Origin: Letharia columbiana
Taxonomy: Eukaryota > Ascomycota > Lecanoromycetes > Lecanorales > Parmeliaceae
Reading direction: 5' to 3'
Assembly (NCBI RefSeq): GCF_014066305.1
Contig: NW_023501115.1
Span: 1-64,000 of the forward strand
Length of the DNA stretch: 64,000 nt
In this document: positions 9,122 through 20,579 of the stretch, piece after piece
Position numbering within the stretch: position 1 is the first letter of the stretch
Layout of the letters: every line of letters begins with the position of its first letter
Translations under genes and position numbers: made by a program
The notes under the pieces: generated by a model
What the model was told of the DNA's origin: nothing
The model's input: the letters and a program-made list of their open reading frames with translations, nothing else
Databases searched by the model: none

Positions 9122-11900
9122 TCAAGCCGTAAGTGTGATATCCTTTTCAGTCAAATTATAAGAGTCACGCCATTGGTGCTTTTGCGACAGCGCAAGGTCC
9201 ACTATCCAGTCGTGGCGGACAACGAGAGGGTTCTTGCCCATTCCGTCGATCATTTGCCGGAATTTCGGCCACAATTTCGCCTCTTCTGGAGTAGTACCAC
9301 TGATAAGGTACACGTATCCGGGCGAACTAGCCTCGAAGTCCTCACCCTCTTCGTCCAGACCTGCTCGCAGCGTTGCCGTGAATCCAGCGCGAGCACGATA
9401 CATGAGGCACTTGCCACCATTCACCTCCGCGATGGACTTGTATGTCTCAAAGCCGCCGTGAATGAGCTCGGTACAATAAATCGAGTACCCTCGAAGGAGC
9501 TGACCTTTGTTGCTCTTTGCTCGAACGAGGGAATCGCTGAGCTTGTAGCCCATTCGCTTTTCGCTCTCGGTGTCTTGCAGCAGATAATTCTCTGGCTCAA
9601 GGCGCTTGTTTTGTGAGAGGCAATCGTTTACAAAGTCGGTAGATAGGATAATGGGAGCGTGTGCCAGCGCGCAGATGAACTTTTGTGTGCGGAGGATATG
9701 AGGAGAAGCAAGATGAGTGCAACTGGCGACATCAGGGACGATCAGTATTCCCATCGCTCGAAGTCGTGCCTGAGTCATGTCAGTAATGCTCATAGCTGGT
9801 GAGCTGACCATTGTACTTACGCGCTCTTCGCCTTCCTTTTTGGCAGCACTTACCCACCCCTTGTATCCAGAGAGCGCCAAACGCATCGATGGAGGAGCAA
9901 GCCCCTTTGACTTCTTAGCCCTCTTCGTCGCCCTGGTCTCTTCATCTGCTCCTGTATCGGTATCTTCGTCTTTCGATACCGATCGCTTCCTGTTGACTTC
10001 GGGTACCAAATCTTCGCTTGACTTGCGACCTCCATGGGTAACCCCACCAACTCTCTTTCTCTCTTTTTGGAAAAGTGCGATATCAGGAGCGAGATCGTGC
10101 AACTTTGCGACTGCCTTGTCCTTTGCACTGCGACTGCCTGTGGTAGAAGGTGTCTCGTTCTCTTTACCCTGGCCGATGAATCGTGAAGAGGCTGGTGTTC
10201 GAACTGCGTTGCCCTCTGTATGTCTCCTATTCTCTTTCGAAGCCTTGGGGGTATGGCCATCAGATTGAAGAGCACGGAAAGGTACTTCTTGACTCCCCGC
10301 AGAACGCGATGGTTGGGGTTTCATGGCATTCGTACTCCTTGAAGATGTAGCGTTAGGAGGTTTCACAGACATTGGCCTCGGCACATCGTCACTCTCAGCA
10401 GAGGGATCAACGTCGGACCCAAGAGGGAAGAACATTTTTTCAACTGCCTGTTTGTCAATTGGCGTCTGCCCAACAACTTCGCCTAAGTTGGTACGGGTCG
10501 GAAAATGGTTGTAGCGCGGATCAGAGACGGTCTGTATCTGCCATTTGGCGTAGCTCTCTTCAAGCCAAAGGTGATTGACCATGTGAATGTTCCACTCCTT
10601 TGCCGCGTCGCATTTTTCACTAACCATATGAGCAGTAATTAGATGGGTGTTGTCCTCCTTCATAGTCTTGGTAAATTCTCCTCCTGCCGCTTTGGCAAGA
10701 TTTTCCAAGTACACACGAGCCTCACCATTGTAATTCGAGAGACTGATACGAAATATACTGAAGCCAGGAAGACCCTGGCGAGCAACCGGATAGTGTAACA
10801 GCCGTCGCAAAGGAGAAGTCCATGCGTTGTGAGTGATAAGGTAATAGAGCCAAGCCAAGTTTCCGACGTCCTTCCCGGCCCTGGAGGCTATCCGGTAGTC
10901 AAGCGACTCTCGGTAATGACAGATGAAGATGTCGGCTTTGTATACGCTGCCAGTCACCATCCCTCCACCGTTTAAGATCAGATCTTCAATAGTGCCCAAA
11001 AGATGACTCCCCAATTCGAGATCCCGAGAGAGCATGACCTTCTTACCCTTGAAGACCGTGAGTTGGCGATGATTCGCGCTGGGTGAGCTGGAAGGCGTGG
11101 GCAGCCGATCAGGTTTAGGAGATGATGCACCTAGCATGTCTTGTCGTCCGGCCTCGGGTATACGATCTTCAGGGCGTTTGCGTAGGATCTCGGGATCCGG
11201 CAGGCAATAGGGCGCTTCATCAATTCGTTTGCCTAGTTTGAGGCAGTCGTCGAACCTAGCAAGAGTCAGAGCTTGTAATCGTCGCAGACTGTCGACGAAA
11301 GGCTTATTACCAGTGTGGCAAAACAAATTTACACTTGACGTTCCTGCTGATGGCCGTTTTGCACTTGTCCGAGTCCATAGTCAGGGCTACAATGTGGGTG
11401 ACCATCTTCGATATTGAACTAGAGTACAGTCCACCCATGGCGAGAACGCCTCCGATGATAGCATCTGAATCTCCACTTGGTAGATCGACGCAACAAACGA
11501 CCAGACCGGAGAAGAACAGCCTAGGATCTGGGCTGTATTGTCGAGGATTTGCAAGTCTGCCTTTAGCAATCGAGGCTTTCACCCAATCTGGCTTGACCAC
11601 AGACTTCAGCGCATCGTTGGCTGCTCCGTACTCAGGGAAATCCGTTGTGGTTGAGATGATGTGCGTGATGTCTTGCAAAGGAATCGGGTCCGCGATTGCT
11701 GTCCTGGTTATCTCTTCGGCCCCATTGTCTTCCAGTAACTTGGCAAGCTGAAGGCTTGTGTCAGCATCATTTCTTCACTCTCATCTGTGTGTTGTAACAC
11801 GCACCTCGCGTGCGCTGTCTCCTCGAAGATCCACGGTTTGCACGATGTAGAATTGGACTTGTGCGAATAAAGATTTGCTTTCTGCACCGTCCAGATCCAT
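9122..11900 (-). CDS. RTT107: BRCT-repeat DNA-damage scaffold Rtt107/Brc1
   Basis: Four exons read on the minus strand: 11900-11805, 11747-11311, 11255-9821 and 9769-9122, for 871 residues. The N-terminal half holds a run of BRCT repeats (DITHIIS...DFPEY, VKPDWVKAS, GGLYSSSISKMVTHIVAL, KFVLPHWFDDC, DNTHLITAHM, VNHLWLEESY). A Ser/Lys-rich disordered linker follows, then a C-terminal BRCT pair (LALSGYKGW, CTHLASPHILRTQKFICAL, VRHDWIVDL). This six-BRCT plan is that of budding yeast Rtt107 and fission yeast Brc1, scaffolds that bind phosphorylated H2A at stalled forks through the C-terminal pair. The intron at 9770-9820 is 51 nt with no stop, so its retention would insert 17 residues in frame; GTAAGT and CTGAC...CAG signals and the family alignment favour splicing. 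Confidence 0.88.
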
Positions 11901-12445
11901 AGCGGCTACTTTCGACAGATCTAAAGGTGGTCTCTAAAGCCAACAAGCTCTTTTTTTATGAACAATATGAAAAAATGTGGCGGGCGCCTTAGAGATGGGG
12001 GCTTTGCGCAAATGTTGACTGAAGTCGCGTCGGCAAAACCGTTATCGATTGACGCGCCAAGCTTTTGCCACACGTGACCACCTTTAGCGGGGTTTGTTTC
12101 GGGCAGATCGTGATGACTGACGAGCATTTGGAATTGGGGCTGCTGACGGCGCATATTGGTCCACACATCGTCACCGCCTTCTCATCTGATATTGTACATA
12201 TGGGAACACCGAGTTCATGCGGAGAGGAGTCCTCAATGCTTTCTAATCATGGCTTGACTTGATATGATTATTGAATCGTCTGTGCTGCCTGCTTGGTGGC
12301 CGAGCAGCTAGGCATTGCAAGGGGCCATTAATGATTGATTGCTGTATATATCTTCGAGACTTTCCCTGTTCAAATAAAAAATTTGTTCGCTCTTTCTACA
12401 GGGAAACTGCCCTTACACAATTGTACATAACTCGCAGCTCCCACC
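11901..12445. other. Divergent promoter region
   Basis: The block lies between the start codons of the minus-strand Rtt107 gene and the plus-strand hydrolase, so both promoters must sit here. I see no convincing ORF and no specific operator; pyrimidine-rich stretches occur upstream of 12446. Confidence 0.6.
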
Positions 12446-13726
12446 ATGTCTCCTTCAATGTTCAGAGTGCAAGAGCATACTATTCCTTGCCAATATGTTC
12501 GAGAATACCCTGGAGCAACATTGGAAAATGAAGAAGATGATCTTGTCCTCCACGTCAAGCAATATACTCCCTTGGACCAGTCTTACACCCAAGCTGGTGC
12601 TATCACCATCATTGGTACTCATGCCAATGGCTTTCCGAAGGAGTTGTACGAGCCTCTGTGGGACGACTTATCTCAGGCTTTGAGGAAGCAAGGACAGACC
12701 ATCAGAGGCATATGGATTGCAGATGTTGCTCAGCAAGGGATGAGTGGGGTTTTAAATGAAGACAAGCTTGGCAACGATCCTTCTTGGAATGATCATTCTC
12801 GCGACCTGCTGCACATGATCAACCACTTCCGCAAGGAAATGTCACGTCCTTTGGTAGGCGTAGGCCACAGCATGGGCGGGAATCAATTGGTCAATCTGGC
12901 CTATCTACACCCACGGCTCCTGACATCTCTTGTTCTCATTGATCCCGTTATCCAGACCGTTTCTGCTGCAGCTCCGGACAAATCACGTTTGTCGCATACC
13001 CAAGCATCAACATTCCGCCGCGATGACTGGCCTTCTCGTGTGGAAGCCGCATCATCGGTCAAGAAAAGCAAGTTCTATCAGTCGTGGGACCCTCGGGTTC
13101 TAGACCTATGGATCAAATATGGCTTGCGAAGCCTGCCAACAGCTATTTACCCCGACCGCTCAGAAAACGATGATGACCCTGTGACCTTGACTACTACCAA
13201 GCATCAGGAGGTCTTTACCTTCTTGCGTCCGAATTTTGACGGCTTGGACGCAAATGGCAAGCTGATTGTCAATCGCCGCACGCATCCAGATCTGGATCTG
13301 AGAGCCGGAGACACGTACCCATTCTACCGGCCTGAGCCACCTGCAGTTTTCAACGACCTCCCGCGCCTAAGGCCTAGCGCTCTGTACATCTTTGGTGGGC
13401 AGTCTGATTTATCCACACCTGACTTGCGGAAGCAGAAGGTGGAGCGTACGGGTACCGGCGTAGGAGGTAGCGGCGGTGCTGAAGCAGACAGAGTCAAAGA
13501 AGTGGTGCTCGAAGACGTGGGGCATCTTGTTCCCATGGAAGCCGTCGCAAGATGTGCTGCTGCCGCCGGAACATGGCTGGCGAGCGATTTGAAGCGTTGG
13601 AGGAGCGAGGAAGCAGATTTCAAGCGGGAATGGGAGGCAAAGGAGAGAAAGGCGAAATGCACAATCAGTGAAGAGTGGAAGAAGAATATTGGTGGTGATC
13701 CGAGGAGAAAGTCGGAAAAGCTCTGA
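12446..13726 (+). CDS. Alpha/beta hydrolase, Lpx1-like, possible peroxisomal lipase
   Basis: An intronless 426-residue protein. The nucleophile elbow GVGHSMGG puts the catalytic Ser at about 142 and the oxyanion region is GTHANGFPKELYEP. LIDPVIQT follows the elbow, and DVGHLVPME holds the likely catalytic His at about 360. It ends in SEKL, a variant of the PTS1 peroxisomal targeting tripeptide; yeast Lpx1, a peroxisomal lipase of this family, ends in QKL. The family also includes peroxisomal enzymes tied to secondary metabolism in Alternaria. The start has a CACC context. A Ser/Gly/Ala-rich loop near 330-345 is probably disordered. Substrate is unknown; targeting is inference. Confidence 0.85.
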   Translation: MSPSMFRVQEHTIPCQYVREYPGATLENEEDDLVLHVKQYTPLDQSYTQAGAITIIGTHANGFPKELYEPLWDDLSQALRKQGQTIRGIWIADVAQQGMSGVLNEDKLGNDPSWNDHSRDLLHMINHFRKEMSRPLVGVGHSMGGNQLVNLAYLHPRLLTSLVLIDPVIQTVSAAAPDKSRLSHTQASTFRRDDWPSRVEAASSVKKSKFYQSWDPRVLDLWIKYGLRSLPTAIYPDRSENDDDPVTLTTTKHQEVFTFLRPNFDGLDANGKLIVNRRTHPDLDLRAGDTYPFYRPEPPAVFNDLPRLRPSALYIFGGQSDLSTPDLRKQKVERTGTGVGGSGGAEADRVKEVVLEDVGHLVPMEAVARCAAAAGTWLASDLKRWRSEEADFKREWEAKERKAKCTISEEWKKNIGGDPRRKSEKL

Positions 13727-14411
13727 AGAGCCTTGTACGAGAATATGAAAAGAGTCATGCAGAGAGAGAATTTCAAGCATTCTATCTCCCAAGAGGCAGG
13801 TTGTCAGAAGAAGCGGCAGTCTTCAGAGCTCTCGTCTTTTCAAACTCGCACACTGGTGAGTTACCGTTTAGTCTATATTCACTTCTATTGGTTGTAAAGA
13901 TACCCTGTTTTCGAACTCTGAATCATGGCTGCAATCTAACAGATGTGCAATGCTGCTATTGCCCATTGCCCGAGCTACAAACTCCTTCAACGCAGACAAC
14001 AAATATCCAGCATTCTTCAAGACCGATGACTCGCTGCCCTTAAGATCTCTATTCCATACAAATGCTCCAATCAGCGAGTAGGATCGAAATCCGTACCGCA
14101 ACCTTGGCGTAAGAGATACTCGTGGCCTGTCGTTTGAGGCACATCTGCTGTGCCGATTGTGTATGCTGTCCACCCTTGATGGTCTTCTATGGACAGATCT
14201 GCGCCATACTATGAAAGGAGACGACCGACTTCGACTTTGGAATGCTCGTGGGTTTGAGGGTACCACATCAATTTGTGGAAATGTGTACTTGGGACAAGTA
14301 AGAATCTTTGTAACACATGATGAATCCCATAAGGAATGCGATTCTTCTTACTGGAAATATTGGTGATCGACTGCATCAACTGACGCTCCCCGCTCCAAGA
14401 GCAGCGAACAG
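13727..14411. other. No intact gene; possible decayed flank of the next pseudogene
   Basis: No protein could be assembled. The missing N-terminal half of the neighbouring hydrolase pseudogene should lie here, but I cannot find its nucleophile elbow or other landmarks. An open frame on the minus strand (13868-14266) is not recognisable. Confidence 0.4.
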
Positions 14412-15053
14412 ACGTCTCGGGTTTTGTCCGGAGACATCATTTCAGCACGTCCAGCCGACTGCTTTACTCAATAGGTCTCTTTCCGGAAAGCGTTGTGGAG
14501 TGGTCTGTCATGAGAACGTTGACAGCACAGCCAACGGAGGTTCCGAATACAAGAGCCAGCTGACTTTGACATGGCTGCATCGGAAGGACAACCTGACTCA
14601 CAGGTCGATTGTGATCAAACTATCATGTCGAAGAGACGGCCTGGGGTGACTATCGCGAATGCTGTGGTAAGCAATGTCATAAAAGCTATACGGAAGGCTG
14701 AGGCTCTAAATCTGTGACAGGGATGGCAAGTTCAGAACCACGATGGCTTTGTCAAGTCTTACATTTCGACTATGCGCTATGGCCCTTTCAGTGAGCAATG
14801 TGAGACTTGGCGGCGTATTAGCCAATGGTCTAGTATGCTACGATGTGTCATCTTAGGCGACAGTGACCCTGTCATCATCTCCGACGAGTTCACTGATGAT
14901 GTCAAAAGCATCTTGGGACCTGCCCAAGTGAATTTCTTGATTTGCGGCGCAGGACATGATCTGCCTATTACCAAAAGCAGAGAAATCTTAAGGCATCTCG
15001 TGGAATTTTGGGATGTGAGATCAAAATCCGATATTGATCGTTCAGCAACGTAG
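14412..15053 (+). pseudogene. Alpha/beta hydrolase pseudogene (C-terminal half)
   Basis: Recognisable pieces follow one another in different frames: SSRLLYSIGLFPESVVEW (about 14446-14499), then PTEVPNTRAS ending at a TGA near 14560, then a shifted frame with EGQPDSQVD and RRPGVTIANAV. An intron (GT...CTGTGACAG, about 14665-14720) leads to GWQVQNHDGFVKSYISTMRYGP, and finally CVILGDSDPVIISDEF and GAGHDLPITKS. The last two are the Asp- and His-bearing segments of an alpha/beta hydrolase cap-and-core family. At least one frameshift and the lack of a nucleophile elbow mark it as broken. It is not a copy of the neighbouring Lpx1-like gene, since the conserved segments differ. Confidence 0.65.
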
Positions 15054-15330
15054 AAGCCCAATAAACAGACGCAATAGCACCTATCCGTGGAATCCATCAC
15101 TAATTGACGGGGTCTTCAACGTCGTCGTTGTGATATCTGTCATCTAAGACGATAAGAGACCTTCTAATCTTCTCCCGATAACTGGAACCCTGCGGTAGAA
15201 GTTTTTATGTAGATTACAGGCCAGTCTTGGGTTTACACACTCACCTGGTTCCACACATTTCTGGATACTTATGGAAACAACCGCTTGGGATTACGATGGT
15301 CTATGTCTATCTGCTATAATCCAAATTTCG

Positions 15331-16417
15331 TCAAGTTTTTTTCTTGGAAAGATCATGTCGAGCGCTACCATTCGCGCTCTTCGTCTGAACAACTTCTGGC
15401 AGAGACCAAAACCTCGGCCACGACAAGTCGTACTCATCCTGCCGTCCGTTCAAGCAATGCCTCAGCCAGATACCCCAAGTGATGTAGAAGTAGGCGCCGG
15501 TGCCGGTCATAAGATGCCTACAATCATGCGTTAGCAAACTGCTCTATTCAGCAAATCAGTGCTGATACGTACCACCACCCATGACCCTCCAAAAGGACCC
15601 CCCACGGCAGCCCAATGTGCCTTCGCCACACCCTCAGCTTCGAGCAATACACATTATCCAAACTCCAGATGAAGAAACCCCCAAGGAATGTCGTAAGACC
15701 AAAACCAATCATGAGCCACATCGTGCCCAGGATCTTTCTATCCCTCCTGTCCTCCCCTTGACTGACTAGCTTTTCATCGGCTGTCATACTCCTTTTGTGC
15801 AACAACTTGTACTCGCTCTCACTCTGCTTCAACCTCGGCCGCAAGTTCAATTCCATTACATACATGCTGCGCGTAAGGACGACAGCGGTGAGTATTGCGT
15901 AGGCATTCTGGTGGAAGGCGGGATCTTGAAGGTAGTGGTAATAGAGCGTGATGAAGATGGCGAGCGAGAGTAGGAAGAGCGCCAAGCAGAGCGAGAAGAG
16001 GCGGGAGCGCGAGTATGAGAAGGTCGCGTAACACATGAGGCAGGTGGTGTATATCATAGAGAGCTCGTCGACGAGCTGCATGGGATATTTGAGCGTTGCG
16101 TGAAAGAGGAAGCTGCCGGTCCCGACGAGTAGATAGCCAATGAAGCTGACAAGAAAGATGGTGTCATGGCCATGGTTGCGGCAGGATTGAATACCCCGAT
16201 AGGCAAAAAAGACGAAGAGGAGGTTCGTGAGGGTATTAACTATCTCGGCGGCATATGGGGTCGCGTAGTAGTCCTTGTGGAGCTGTCAGTGGGGCCAATT
16301 GGAATCATTTTGGTGGAGTTTGCAGACTTCTTCGCACCAATTGATGGTGGAGGTGACTGGGTCCCAATAGCCACCAGCTGGGTTACCATATGCGATGGAA
16401 GGGAGCCAGGAAGACAT
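15331..16417 (-). CDS. YPC1: Alkaline ceramidase (Ypc1/Ydc1 family)
   Basis: Three exons, 16417-16328, 16273-15573 and 15517-15331, encode 325 residues. Landmarks of the family run in order: GYWDPVTSTINWCEEDYY, AEIVNTLTNLLF, GSFLFHATL, MQLVDELSMIYTT, LYYHYLQDPAFHQ, FIWSLDNVYC, and GHGWWHLMTG joined across the second intron. The conserved Ser/His/Asp zinc-site residues fall in the FHATL, VDE and EGHGWWH motifs. About seven membrane spans are visible. The enzyme hydrolyses (phyto)ceramide to a sphingoid base and fatty acid in the ER or Golgi. The C-terminus is a short Lys-rich tail (KKKT). Intron 1 uses a weak donor, GTCTGC, accepted because the reading frame demands it. Confidence 0.92.
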
Positions 16418-16708
16418 CTTGAAGGTCTTAGCTGCTGATGCCACAGCAACGTAAGGTAGATCTTAGATGTTGACAAATGACCACGATTCCAAAATATTAC
16501 GGTACTTATTACTTGAGGTAGATGCCGAATGGTACGCTAAGGGGTATACCCGGCGCTTGCCGATCCTCTAACCAAACTTATGTGCAACTCAGATTCTCGG
16601 TCAGCGAGACGCCAATTGAGATTTCCTCCAAAATATAAGCAGTTCACCAAGGTCTCCGGCCATTTCGAGTCTACTTTGTCCTGATTCGGCCGGTATTGGT
16701 CGTACAAG

Positions 16709-17186
16709 ATGTCAATCCCCAATCAAGCTCTACAGAAGGTTCACCATATCCTTTCACTATTTCTCCCTGGCCCAGCTGATGTTGACACAGCTTGTTCAAG
16801 AAATCGAATCCCAAGCTCTCTCAGCACAGCGAGACATCAACATTGTCAAGACGGCCGTAGCAGCCAAGCAAAGAGACATCCGGATGCTGGAGCTTACCTC
16901 CACTGAGGTCAAGCAATTATCAAAGGACACAAAAGTCTACCAGGGAGTAGGAAAGATGTGCGACGTGCTCTCAATCTCTTCAGTCACTCTATGCTAATGT
17001 TCCTTCCTTCCTTCTTTCAGGTTCGTGTTCATGCCTACGTCCGACGTAGAGAAGCGGTTATTATCAGAAACAGCGGAGCTAAAGTCGAACATCTCGAATC
17101 TCAACAAAAAGCTGCACTCTCTGGAGCTTACGCACAAGAACAGTCGGGAGCATATCGAGAAGATGATTCAGTCAGGAGGGAGATGA
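16709..17186 (+). CDS. PFD1: Prefoldin subunit 1
   Basis: Exons 16709-16738, 16776-16957 and 17021-17186 give 125 residues, the normal size for a beta-type prefoldin. The start reads MSIPNQALQK and continues across intron 1 as LMLTQLVQEIESQA. Two coiled-coil arms (ALSAQRDINIVKTAVAAKQR and LSETAELKSNISNLNKKLHS) flank the hairpin VYQGVGKMFVFMP, which is completed across intron 2. Prefoldin is a heterohexamer that passes nascent actin and tubulin to the CCT chaperonin. Intron 1 is only 37 nt, short even for a fungus, but the join restores the family sequence. It is divergent from the ceramidase gene, with 291 bp between start codons. Confidence 0.92.
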
Positions 17187-18169
17187 TACATTCGCCCCCC
17201 ACAGTTAAAACTTCATTACGACGGAGGACTGCTCTACCTCTGATACAATGATCTGCTCAAGGGCACTGCATAGAAGCTTTGACGTCCAAGTATACCACGC
17301 GTCTACCCCAGTGCACGCAGTTTGGATCCTTTCGGATGCTCTTTCCAAGTTACACAAGCATAGTGACTACAATCAAGGGAATTGGGCCTTCCAAGTTTGT
17401 CAATGTTCAGCATCTCAGTTGTCGGGCTGAACATCGAGCGTCACAGCACAGCCGTATTCCCGTGTTTCAGAAGAGAATCGGGGTCTTCGGCCAATAATCC
17501 ATGGGATGGCTATGGTTACTCATCGATGGACTTTGCACTTATAACACCCTCCTTGCCGCCAAGACTGCCAAGGTGACAAAATCCTGCTCGGGCCTCACCC
17601 CTCTTCCAGCGTAAGGTGAGCGCTGCTTTACGCTCTTGCGGCGCGGGCGACGGTCTCGCGAGCTTGGGTGATCCTGAATGCCATCTCGATCAAATCAAAA
17701 AACAAATGGCCTCGGCTGCAAGAAAGCAGGATACAATAGTCACGAGCAAAGATATATTTCTCAACGGCGCGGGCACGGTTAGCGGTGCTCTGTCGCTCAT
17801 CCATAAGGAGGTCTGCGCATCGTATGTGGAGCAGAATGACCTCTTCGCTCGCAGTAATATCACCAACAGGATCGGCGCATGCAACTTAAGGTACCTGGGT
17901 ACCCCAGCCTAGTTTCCAGCTCCAAACACGCTACATACTTACATGCTAGTCATTGGTCAGACACGTAGAAGAATCCATACGTGACTGCCGAGCATGTCTA
18001 CTGATGTCGCTGTCAAATCTCGCAGCTCGAACTCTCTTAATATGCCTCCCTTGCTTCGTAAATCGTCGTGAGCTTCGGTCGAAGCTTCTTCTGATTACTC
18101 TGCGTGCTCGATCCTGCGAAGGCGCGTTCGTATCAAACCCAGACTGCAGGTAACGACTATTGAATCAAC
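17187..18169. other. No gene recognised
   Basis: The longest open frame, 17616-17912 on the plus strand, has no family signal or clear splice partners. The block lies between prefoldin and the broken membrane protein. Confidence 0.45.
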
Positions 18170-19832
18170 ATGGTCTCTTGCTTGACCGTCGATACCCCGA
18201 CCCCAAGTACCTACTGGAGTGGCAGCGCCCTGCTATTTGACGCGGACTCCAGAAACGTGCGGACGTACTTCACGACTGCCTTCACGATAGTCAATACCCT
18301 TCTTCCGTTCGTTGGGTCATTTGTCATTAAGAGGATCAATCAAAGAGCCATCCTAAAGGGCGCTGCTGTAAACAATAATGGCGTGCCTCTTAACCACTTG
18401 TCACCGTGGCTGTCCCTTACGTCCACTGTATTGAATTGGTTTAGAACGCGCCGATTCCCTGGCGGCCCCTTTGGCGTCGTGATGCTCTTTTCTGGGTTGA
18501 TAAGCGTACTTTCCAGCTTCATTGTCAGCTACTTCGTCTTTGACTACACCTTGGCTGGGCACTGTCCTTTTGGTAAAGGAGTGGTTGTCAGTCAGGCAAA
18601 TGCGGTCGTTTGGCCAGAGAAGACGCCGTTACCAGACTATTTTTACCCGACGCCCTTGTGGCCCGGTTCTACCATATCTGTCTCCTCTCAGATGATCAGC
18701 TACTTCAGCCGGCCGCGAGTGGGTCTAACGCTTACAATTGGAATCTCGCAGATTGCTAACAATGGTCTGGACTTCTACGCTCGGGATGAAGACATTCTAG
18801 GCGGCTGGCAATGCAACCGAGATCCTAGCCTTGCTGGGAAGCTCGCCTTTACCAACAACCTCACTCGTCCAAATCAGGGACTGCTGTAATCCCAGCTGGT
18901 TGATCGGGACTTGCTCTATACGAACACAATACTAGCTGACCAAGGCGCCCTCATCCAGCCTGGGTACTCGGATGGTCTGAATGCTTTCGCGAACTTGGTG
19001 GGATTGAGCTCCAGCCTAGGGTCTACTTGGGACGTCAAGGCAGTCATGATCTCAAATCTGTCCGGAGACTCGGATACCACTCAATTCTCGTTTACAGATC
19101 TGCACTGCAATTTGGTTGCAAGCCCGCAGATCCCTTCGAGCTACGCACACCAGGACCATGCACCTTTTCCTTTCCATCACTGACAGATCGAATTAGTAAT
19201 ACAACTCTTGAACTGATCCTCTCGAATACCGACGCCAGCGCTGTGCTCACTAACTGGGGCCCGCTGATCCTTGGTGCTATCATGGTAATCTCCCAAGGCA
19301 ATGCTACTGGATACATGCAAATGCTCGAACTCACCTGAATGCGATGATTATGTCTTGGGGATCCAATGATAATGGCGATCACACTGCCTCAGTCTCCGGA
19401 TGCGTACTTTCTCGTGCGGCTACCAACATTGGTGTTTGGCTTATCCTTGCCATCGAAATCATACTGCTGCTCATCCTTGGTGTCCTCGATCTGGTGACCT
19501 TGTTGGCACTGACGAGAAACAAAAACATATACGAAAAGATCAAAGACACGCCTAGTGACTTGGTGGACTGGCAGGTAGCCTTCTTTAGACATTTGAAGAA
19601 AGACAAGGAGGCAAAATTCGAGGCAAAGGACCTGAGGGCATATTCCTATGGCTGGGACGACGGACATGAAATGCTTGTTTTGAAGGAAACTTATGGTCGA
19701 GGGTCAGCGAAAAGGATGCAGAAATACAAAGCGGGTCCAGACCGGGATGACGATCTGGAGATGGAGGAGCACTTGAGTGGGGAAGAGCTAGGTTTAGTAG
19801 GCAAGTCAGTGGAAGGGCATATCGATACGTAG
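18170..19832 (+). pseudogene. Unrecognised multi-pass membrane protein, apparently broken
   Basis: The ATG at 18170 opens 239 codons with hydrophobic segments near TAFTIVNTLLPFVGSF and GVVMLFSGLISVLSSFIVSYF and a luminal-looking Cys/Pro-rich part. A TAA at 18887-18889 stops it, but the same frame continues open to 19183 with coherent sequence (SDGLNAFANLVGLSSSLGS). A second frame (to about 19338) carries CTFSFPSLTDR and NWGPLILG. A third (19344-19832) carries CVLSRAATNIG, a strong membrane span and an acidic cytoplasmic tail. No intron with acceptable signals reconciles the three frames. I infer one gene with a premature stop and two frame losses, though mis-sequencing or missed introns are possible. 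I do not recognise the family. Confidence 0.5.
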
Positions 19833-20579
19833 TACCATTCAAGCTAAGACTGCGAACGCGTAACGCTAAAGTATCGGTTCTATAAGGAGTATCGATTCTA
19901 TATATCTAGGCTCTATGACTTACCAAATCCATATCTTTTGTTTCCTAATGCGTAAGCTTGTCTGACCTGGCAGGCTCTTACACAACTCTGATATGGAAGT
20001 TGGATACCTGGCGGCCTATGGAAATGAATAGATCCTGGCCGCCCCCCCGGTCTTTGTTCCGTCCCTCGGCAACCCTCTTTGGAGATGCTATATATCTAGG
20101 CTGCGCGAGAGCGTCCGTATTTCCATCCGTTCAACCATGGGGGATTGGATGAGTCGGTGGGTGAGTGAAGAGCGCGCATCACCCCTGGTTACCTACCGTA
20201 GCGCGCTCGCTAAAGCGGCAGGCGAGCCTCGAGTTGAGTGGGGGGCAGACCTTCAGCTGCGCAGCCTACAAGGTGCGGTACGGGCTGCTATGACTTGCCA
20301 CTCCTCCACCTTCGAAATGCGCAACAACCGTTGCTGCTGATTGCTATACATCATGCTTGCTCTTGCTGGTACCCACAAGCCCTTGGGCAGTCGTTGGCTC
20401 CTTCCTCCAAGCAGACTATCCCCCAGCGCTGTGCGCCTTGCGGCTTGTAGACCCGTATGCATTCCCATCATCGATCATAGATAGACCTTGGCTTACATTT
20501 ATAGATCCTCGCCTATCAACCTCTTTCCTCCGCGTTTTCAACCACATCAGCGTCTCTTCTATGGCCTTTCGGCAGATGG
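19833..20579. other. No gene recognised
   Basis: Only short random-looking frames. A 15-bp direct repeat (CTATATATCTAGGCT) occurs near 19897 and 20088. The 3' end presumably contains the promoter of the Cys-triplet ORF. Confidence 0.45.

Noticed and set aside
9777..10268. Plus-strand frame of 163 codons inside Rtt107
   Set aside because: Antisense shadow of the disordered linker of Rtt107, with no independent features.
12446..15053. Idea that the two neighbouring alpha/beta hydrolases are a tandem duplication
   Set aside because: Their conserved segments differ and they belong to different subfamilies.
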